Source: RPQJ01 sp044226195
Lineage (GTDB): Bacteria > Pseudomonadota > Gammaproteobacteria > Steroidobacterales > Steroidobacteraceae
NCBI GenBank assembly: GCA_044226195.1
Contig: JBGAHO010000019.1
Coordinates: 1 to 64,000, forward strand
Direction of reading: 5' to 3'
Length of the DNA: 64,000 nucleotides
A program made the position numbers and the translations under genes. This document shows positions 59,262 through 64,000 of this stretch, piece by piece; position 1 is the first letter of the stretch, and each line of letters starts with the position of its first letter. The notes under the pieces are model-generated. The model ran no database searches, had not been told where the DNA came from, and was given only the letters and a program-made list of their open reading frames with translations.

Positions 59262-59590
59262 GCAGTCTCGCCATCGACCAGGTGCTCTCGCAGATCCGCG
59301 CCATGCACGCGACGCAGCCGGGCGGCATCGCGCGCCCGACGGCCGGCGCCGCCACGCAGGCCGCCGGGCCGTCGTTCGCCGACGTGTTGAAGCGCGGCGT
59401 GGAGCAGGTCAACCAGATGCAGCAGAAGGCCGACGGCATGGTCACGGCCTTCGAGCGCGGCACGCCCGGCGTGGACCTCGGCCAGGTGATGGTCGAGGTG
59501 CAGAAGGCCAACGTGGCCTTCCGCGCCACGACGGAAGTGCGCAACAAGTTCGTCGCCGCCTACCAGGAAATCATGAACATGCCGATCTGA
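59258..59590 (+). CDS. fliE: flagellar hook-basal body junction protein FliE
   Basis: The 110-residue protein links the MS ring to the proximal rod and is the first axial protein exported. Family features are F-A-D-V-L-K-R-G-V-E-Q-V-N and the C-terminal block V-M-V-E-V-Q-K-A-N-V-A-F-R-A-T-T-E-V-R-N-K-F-V-A-A-Y-Q-E-I-M. Length is typical. Translation is coupled to the activator gene by ATGA overlap. fliF follows after 37 bp. Confidence 0.96.
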
Positions 59591-59627
59591 CGGCAGTTCC
59601 CCACGCTGAACGGACACCGCAACCACC

Positions 59628-61346
59628 ATGGCCACTCCTGCCGCCGCCGCACTTCCCGCTCCGCCGCAGCTCGCGCGCCTCGGCGCCGGACTGCGACCCC
59701 TGCTCGTGCTCCTCGGCATCGCCGCCGCCGTCGCGGTCGGCGTCACCGTGGCGCTGTGGTCGCAGGGTCCGAACTGGGGCCTGCTGTACGCGAGCCTCGC
59801 GCCGTCCGATGCCGCCTCCGTGGCGCAGGCGCTCGAAGCGGCCGACATCAAGCACAAGGTCGACGCCACCACCGGCGCCATCATGGTGCCGCAGGACCGC
59901 ATCAACGACGCGCGCCTGAAGCTCGCCTCGCAGGGCCTGCCCGCGGGCGACGACGGCGGTTTCGAGCTGATCCGCAAGGACCCCGGCTTCGGCATGAGCC
60001 AGTTCATGGAGACCGCGCGCTACCAGCACGCGCTCGAAATCGAACTGGTGCGCACGATCACCAGCCTGCAGGCCGTGGAAGCCGCGCGCGTGCACCTCGC
60101 CTCGCCGGCCCCGTCGGCGTTCGTGCGCGACCGGCGCCCGGGCAGCGCGTCCGTGTTCGTGAAGCTCAAGCCGGGCCGCCAGCTGGAGCAGGGCCAGGTC
60201 AGCGCCATCGTCCACCTCGTCGCCTCGAGCATCCCGGGCCTCGAGGCGGACGGCGTCACCGTCGTCGACCAGCAGGGCCACCTGCTGTCCGCGCCGAAGT
60301 CGGCCGAGACGCGCGCGGCCGACGAACGCGCCGAGACCGCCCGCCGCATCGAGAGCACCTACGTCGACCGCATCGAGGAACTGCTGGCGCCGATCGTCGG
60401 CGCGGGCCGCGTGCGCGCACAGGTCACGGCCGAACTCGACGCGAGCGCGGTGGAGACGACGCACGAGAGCTACGCCCCCGACAGCCAGGTCGTGCGCAGC
60501 GAGCAGCTCTCCGAGCAGACCAGCATGAACGGCGCGCTGAACGGCGGCGTGCCGGGCGCGCTCACCAACCAGCCGCCGCCCGCCGGGGTCGCGCTCCCGC
60601 CGAATTCGCCGGCGCCCGCGGCCGGTGCCGCTGCTCCGGCGGCCGCCGGTGCCAACGGTGCAGCCGCGCAGGCCGCGGCCGCTCCGGCGACCCCCGACAA
60701 CGTCTCGAAGCAGAGCACCCGCAATTTCGAGATCGACCGCACGCTGTCCTACACCAACCAGCCGGCCGGCCGGCTGCGCCGCCTGACGGTGGCCGTGCTG
60801 GTCGACAACGTCCGCGTCACCGACAAGGACGGCAAGGTCACGGCGCGTCCGCTCGGCGCCAGGCAGGTCAGCGACATCACCGCGCTGGTGAAGGACGCGG
60901 TCGGCTTCGACGCATCGCGCGGCGACAGCGTCAACGTGGTCAACGCCTCGTTCGTGGACGAAGCGGCCGGGCTCACCGAGGAGTCGGTCCCGCTGTGGCA
61001 GCAGCCGATGCTGCTCACGGTCGCCCGCCTGGTCCTCGGCGCGATCATCGCCATCGTGCTGCTGCTCACCATCGTGCGGCCGCTGGTGAAGAGCCTGACG
61101 TCGCCGAAGACCGCGGGCCATGCGCCGCAGATCCCCGGCGGGGCGATGCCGAACCCGGGCGACCAGCTGCGCGCGCCGTCCGCGATGGAATCTCTGCCGG
61201 AGCCGCGTCACGGCGCCGAGCCCGCGGCCCCGAGCGGCCCGCGCATGTCGTACGAGAAGCAGGTCGAGGTCGCGCAGCAGCTGGTGTCGCAGGACCCCAA
61301 GCGCGTGGCGCAGGTCGTGATGAACTGGGTGAACACCGATGACTGA
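59628..61346 (+). CDS. fliF: flagellar MS-ring protein FliF
   Basis: The 572-residue membrane protein has a first membrane helix at about 20-42 (L-L-V-L-L-G-I-A-A-A-V-A-V-G-V-T). Ring-building domains follow with R-L-K-L-A-S-Q-G-L-P and F-G-M-S-Q-F-M-E-T-A-R-Y-Q. An Ala/Pro-rich insertion lies at about 310-350, and a second helix at about 463-485. The C-terminal FliG-binding tail ends V-V-M-N-W-V-N-T-D-D. It forms the base on which the export gate and C ring assemble. It overlaps fliG by eight bases. Confidence 0.96.
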   Translation: MATPAAAALPAPPQLARLGAGLRPLLVLLGIAAAVAVGVTVALWSQGPNWGLLYASLAPSDAASVAQALEAADIKHKVDATTGAIMVPQDRINDARLKLASQGLPAGDDGGFELIRKDPGFGMSQFMETARYQHALEIELVRTITSLQAVEAARVHLASPAPSAFVRDRRPGSASVFVKLKPGRQLEQGQVSAIVHLVASSIPGLEADGVTVVDQQGHLLSAPKSAETRAADERAETARRIESTYVDRIEELLAPIVGAGRVRAQVTAELDASAVETTHESYAPDSQVVRSEQLSEQTSMNGALNGGVPGALTNQPPPAGVALPPNSPAPAAGAAAPAAAGANGAAAQAAAAPATPDNVSKQSTRNFEIDRTLSYTNQPAGRLRRLTVAVLVDNVRVTDKDGKVTARPLGARQVSDITALVKDAVGFDASRGDSVNVVNASFVDEAAGLTEESVPLWQQPMLLTVARLVLGAIIAIVLLLTIVRPLVKSLTSPKTAGHAPQIPGGAMPNPGDQLRAPSAMESLPEPRHGAEPAAPSGPRMSYEKQVEVAQQLVSQDPKRVAQVVMNWVNTDD

Positions 61347-62352
61347 GCAGTTGCCGGGCAGCAGCCGGTCGCGCACCGAGCAGGCCGCGATCTTCCTGAT
61401 GACGCTCGGCGAGCGCAACGCGGCCGAGATCCTCAAGCACATGGGCGCCAAGGACGTGCAGCGCGTCGGCACGGCCATGGCGCAGCTGACCAACGTGTCG
61501 CGGCTCGAGGTCGAGACCGTGCTCGATCACTTCACGCGCACCGTCGAGAACCAGACCTCGCTCGGCGTCGGGTCCGACGAATACGTGCGCAAGGTGCTGA
61601 TCGACGCGCTCGGCGCCGACAAGGCCGGCGGCCTGATCGATCGCATCCAGCTGGGCCGCAACAGCAAGGGCCTCGAGGCGCTGAAGTGGATGGAGCCGCG
61701 TGCGATCGTCGAAGCGATCCGCCAGGAACATCCGCAGATCATCGCCATCGTGCTGGCCTACATCGATCCGGACCAGGCGGCCGAGGCGCTCGCGCACCTG
61801 CCGGACTGGCTGCGCGCCGACGTGGTCATGCGCATCGCGACGCTCGACGGCGTGCAGCCGTCGGCGCTCAGCGAGCTGAACGACATCATGGAGAAGCGCT
61901 TCGCCGGCAACGCCGTCGGGCAGTCCTCCAACCTCGGCGGCCCGAAGGTCGCGGCCGAGATCCTCAACTTCATGGACGGCACCAACGAATCGGCGGTGCT
62001 CGCCCACATGCACAAGGTCGACGAGCAGCTCGGCGCGCTGATCGAGGACCTGATGTTCACCTTCGAGAACCTGGTCGAGCTCGACGACCGCGGCATGCAG
62101 GCGCTGCTGCGCCAGGTGCCGAGCGAGCGCCTGCTGCTCGCCCTCAAGGCGACGGACGAGGGGCTCAAGGCGAAGATCTTCAAGAACATGTCGCAGCGCG
62201 CGGCCGAGATGATGATGGACGACCTCGATGCGAAGGGCCCGGTGCGCCTGGCCGAGGTCGAGACCGCGCAGAAGGAGATCCTGGCGATCGCCCGCAAGAT
62301 GGCGGACGAGGGTGCCCTCGCGCTCGGCGGACGGGGCGACGAATATGTGTAG
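61339..62352 (+). CDS. fliG: flagellar motor switch protein FliG
   Basis: The 337-residue C-ring protein has an N-terminal FliF-binding domain with A-A-I-F-L-M-T-L-G-E. The middle domain carries E-H-P-Q-I-I-A-I-V-L-A-Y (the EHPQR-like motif, here with Ile in place of the usual Thr or Arg region). The C-terminal torque domain has charged residues in M-F-T-F-E-N-L-V-E-L-D-D-R-G-M-Q. Length matches E. coli FliG (331). It overlaps both fliF and fliH by eight bases. Confidence 0.96.
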   Translation: MTEQLPGSSRSRTEQAAIFLMTLGERNAAEILKHMGAKDVQRVGTAMAQLTNVSRLEVETVLDHFTRTVENQTSLGVGSDEYVRKVLIDALGADKAGGLIDRIQLGRNSKGLEALKWMEPRAIVEAIRQEHPQIIAIVLAYIDPDQAAEALAHLPDWLRADVVMRIATLDGVQPSALSELNDIMEKRFAGNAVGQSSNLGGPKVAAEILNFMDGTNESAVLAHMHKVDEQLGALIEDLMFTFENLVELDDRGMQALLRQVPSERLLLALKATDEGLKAKIFKNMSQRAAEMMMDDLDAKGPVRLAEVETAQKEILAIARKMADEGALALGGRGDEYV

Positions 62353-62977
62353 CGCGACGGCCGAGATCATTCCCTGGATCGCCCCCGAGATCACGCCGAC
62401 GGGCGCGCATCCGCACGCGGCCGACCCGGCCGCGGACCTCGATCGCATCCAGCGCGAGGCCTGGGACGCCGGCTTCGCGCGCGGCCTCGAGGCCGGCGAG
62501 GCGGCGGCGATCAGCGAGCAGCGGCCCCAGTTGCTGGCACTCAAGGCCGGCGTGGACCGGCTCGCCTCGATCCTCGACCTGCTGTCGGCGCCACTCGCCG
62601 ATCTCGACAAGTCGGTGGAGGAGGAACTCGCGACCCTCGCCTGTGCGATCGCGCGCCACGTCGTGCGGCGCGAACTGCACGCCGATCCGGCCCAGATCAT
62701 CGCCGCGGTGCGCCACGCCGTCTCGCTGCTGCCGTCGTCGGCACGCGAGGTGCGCATCCACCTGCACCCGGAGGATGCCGCGCTGGTGCGCGAGCGGCTG
62801 GCCGAGCCCAATGCCGAGCGCGCGTGGATCCTCGTCGAGGATCCGGTGCTCGAGCGCGGCGGCTGCCGCGTGAACGCGGAACACTCGCAGGTCGACGCGC
62901 GGGTCGAGACGCGGCTCGGGGCCGCGATCGCCGCCGTGCTCGGCGAGAAGCGCGCGCGCGGAGACGGGCGCGCATGA
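62345..62977 (+). CDS. fliH: flagellar export apparatus protein FliH
   Basis: The 210-residue protein resembles FliH: Glu/Gly-containing helical repeat region with A-W-D-A-G-F-A-R-G-L-E-A-G-E (GxxxG-like heptads), and a C-terminal V-ATPase E-subunit-like domain (I-A-R-H-V-V-R-R-E-L-H). It binds and inhibits FliI and docks it to FliN and the export gate. The ATG overlaps the fliG stop by eight bases. Its own stop overlaps the fliI ATG (ATGA). Confidence 0.93.
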   Translation: MCSATAEIIPWIAPEITPTGAHPHAADPAADLDRIQREAWDAGFARGLEAGEAAAISEQRPQLLALKAGVDRLASILDLLSAPLADLDKSVEEELATLACAIARHVVRRELHADPAQIIAAVRHAVSLLPSSAREVRIHLHPEDAALVRERLAEPNAERAWILVEDPVLERGGCRVNAEHSQVDARVETRLGAAIAAVLGEKRARGDGRA

Positions 62978-64000
62978 CGGCCCTGCGCGAGCAGCACACC
63001 GCGCGCTGGTCGGCCGGACTGGCCACCCGCCGCGCGCATCTCGAGCGCGTGCCGGATCCGCCGGTCGAGGGCCGGCTCACGCGCATGATCGGACTCACGC
63101 TCGAAGCGGCCGGCTGCCAGGCGGCGATCGGCGACCGCTGCGACGTCATCGCGCTCGACGGCAGTCGCGTCGAGGCCGAAGTCGTCGGCTTCGGCAGCGA
63201 ACGCCTGTACCTGATGCCGACCGGCGATCCGCATGGCCTGCGCCCGGATGCGCGCGTGATCCCGCGACCGCATGCCGGCCGCGTGCCGGTCGGGCGCAAG
63301 CTGCTCGGGCGCATCGTCGATGGCGGCTGCCATCCCCTCGACGGGCGCGGCCCGATCGAGGCGGAGACCCGCGTGCGCCTCACCGGCGTGCCGCTCAACC
63401 CGCTCTCGCGCGAGCCCATCCGCGAACCGCTCGACGTCGGCATCCGCGCCATCAATGGCCTGCTCACCGTCGGGCGCGGCCAGCGCGTCGGCCTCTTCGC
63501 GGGCAGCGGCGTCGGCAAGAGCGTGCTGCTCGGCATGATGGCCCGCTACACCAGCGCCGACGTCATCGTCGTCGGGCTGGTCGGCGAGCGTGGCCGCGAA
63601 GTGAAGGAATTCATCGAGCGCATCCTCGGCCCCGAGGGCCTTGCGCGCTCCGTGGTGGTGGCCTCGCCGGCCGACCATCCGCCGCTGATGCGCCTGCACG
63701 GCGCGTGGCTCGCCACGGCCATCGCCGAGTACTTCCGCGACCAGGGCCTCAACGTGCTGCTGCTCATGGATTCGCTCACGCGCTTCGCGCAGGCGCAGCG
63801 CGAGATCGGCCTGGCCATCGGCGAGGCGCCCGCGACCAAGGGCTATCCGCCGTCGGTGTTCGCCCGCCTGCCGCAGCTCGTCGAGCGCGCGGGCAACGGC
63901 GAGGAGGGCGCCGGTTCGATCACGGCCTTCTACACCGTGCTGGTGGAAGGCGACGACCAGAACGACCCGATCGCCGACGCGGCCCGCGCGGTGCTCGACG
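62974..64000 (+). CDS. fliI: flagellar export ATPase FliI (cut by window edge)
   Basis: The first 342 codons are present; the frame is open to the end of the window. I translated it directly. It is an F1-beta-like ATPase that energises type III export. The N-terminal beta-barrel domain has G-R-V-P-V-G-R-K-L-L-G-R-I-V-D. Walker A A-G-S-G-V-G-K-S is at 176-183, then V-G-L-V-G-E-R-G-R-E-V, Walker B L-L-L-M-D-S-L-T-R-F-A, and G-E-A-P-A-T-K-G-Y-P-P-S-V-F. Full-length FliI has about 450 residues, so about 100 are missing beyond the edge. fliJ is expected next. Confidence 0.96.
   Translation, partial: MTALREQHTARWSAGLATRRAHLERVPDPPVEGRLTRMIGLTLEAAGCQAAIGDRCDVIALDGSRVEAEVVGFGSERLYLMPTGDPHGLRPDARVIPRPHAGRVPVGRKLLGRIVDGGCHPLDGRGPIEAETRVRLTGVPLNPLSREPIREPLDVGIRAINGLLTVGRGQRVGLFAGSGVGKSVLLGMMARYTSADVIVVGLVGERGREVKEFIERILGPEGLARSVVVASPADHPPLMRLHGAWLATAIAEYFRDQGLNVLLLMDSLTRFAQAQREIGLAIGEAPATKGYPPSVFARLPQLVERAGNGEEGAGSITAFYTVLVEGDDQNDPIADAARAVLD

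Overview
The window is about 69-70% GC with tightly packed operons. It suggests a free-living, motile, respiring gammaproteobacterium. The basis is gene content and order: a cbb3 oxidase locus, class I PHA synthase, an E. coli-length MurB, two-domain UspE, PII, and a polar-type flagellar cluster (flgN-flgM-flgA / flgB-L / fliC-flaG-fliD-fliS / fleQ / fliEFGHI). The order resembles Xanthomonadales, Steroidobacterales or Nevskiales relatives; that placement is inference. No rRNA, tRNA, prophage, transposase gene or CRISPR array was seen.

Layout. 1-0.46 kb: no gene. 0.46-3.3 kb: housekeeping and stress genes (DUF2892 protein, trxC, cbpA, VIT-family transporter). 3.3-6.1 kb: oxygen/redox signalling, with an orphan receiver, a FixJ-like regulator and a FixL-like kinase whose first PAS keeps the heme-ligand histidine. 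6.3-6.8 kb: hsp20. 6.8-15.2 kb: one long leftward operon, ccoN-O-Q-P-(small membrane protein)-ccoG-(FixH-like)-ccoI-ccoS-(TauE/SafE-like), encoding a high-affinity terminal oxidase and its copper and maturation factors. 15.5-18.6 kb: uspE and a REC-PAS-GGDEF-EAL protein. 18.6-22.4 kb: TetR/HlyD/ABC efflux operon. 22.4-25.5 kb: phaC and a FAD reductase. 25.8-29.3 kb: PII, a 2Fe-2S protein, quinone oxidoreductase and a BamA/TamA-like protein. 29.3-35.3 kb: CIA30 protein, alcohol dehydrogenase, thioesterase, divergent ilvH/ilvB, chrA. 35.45-38.6 kb: a class I cyclic-di-GMP riboswitch in front of a 1,030-residue secreted protein with ten Ig-like repeats. 38.8-40.3 kb: gloA and murB. 40.4-64.0 kb: flagellar genes, running off the right edge inside fliI.

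Two themes connect the regions. First, low-oxygen control: the fixLJ and ccoN promoter regions share the exact decamer ACTAGGTATT, and hsp20 and uspE lie on the other side of the same intergenic regions. Second, sessile/motile control by cyclic-di-GMP: a GGDEF-EAL enzyme, the riboswitch and repeat protein, a PilZ-like protein inside the flagellar locus, and a FleQ-type activator that lacks its N-terminal domain. Flagellar transcription is legible from sequence: sigma-54 sites before flgA, flgB, fliD and the second activator gene, and sigma-28 sites before flgM, flgB, flgK and fliC.

REP-like palindromes built on GGGGACATTCC/GGAATGTCCCC sit next to phaC and chrA, where they supply the phaC stop codon and the chrA start codon.
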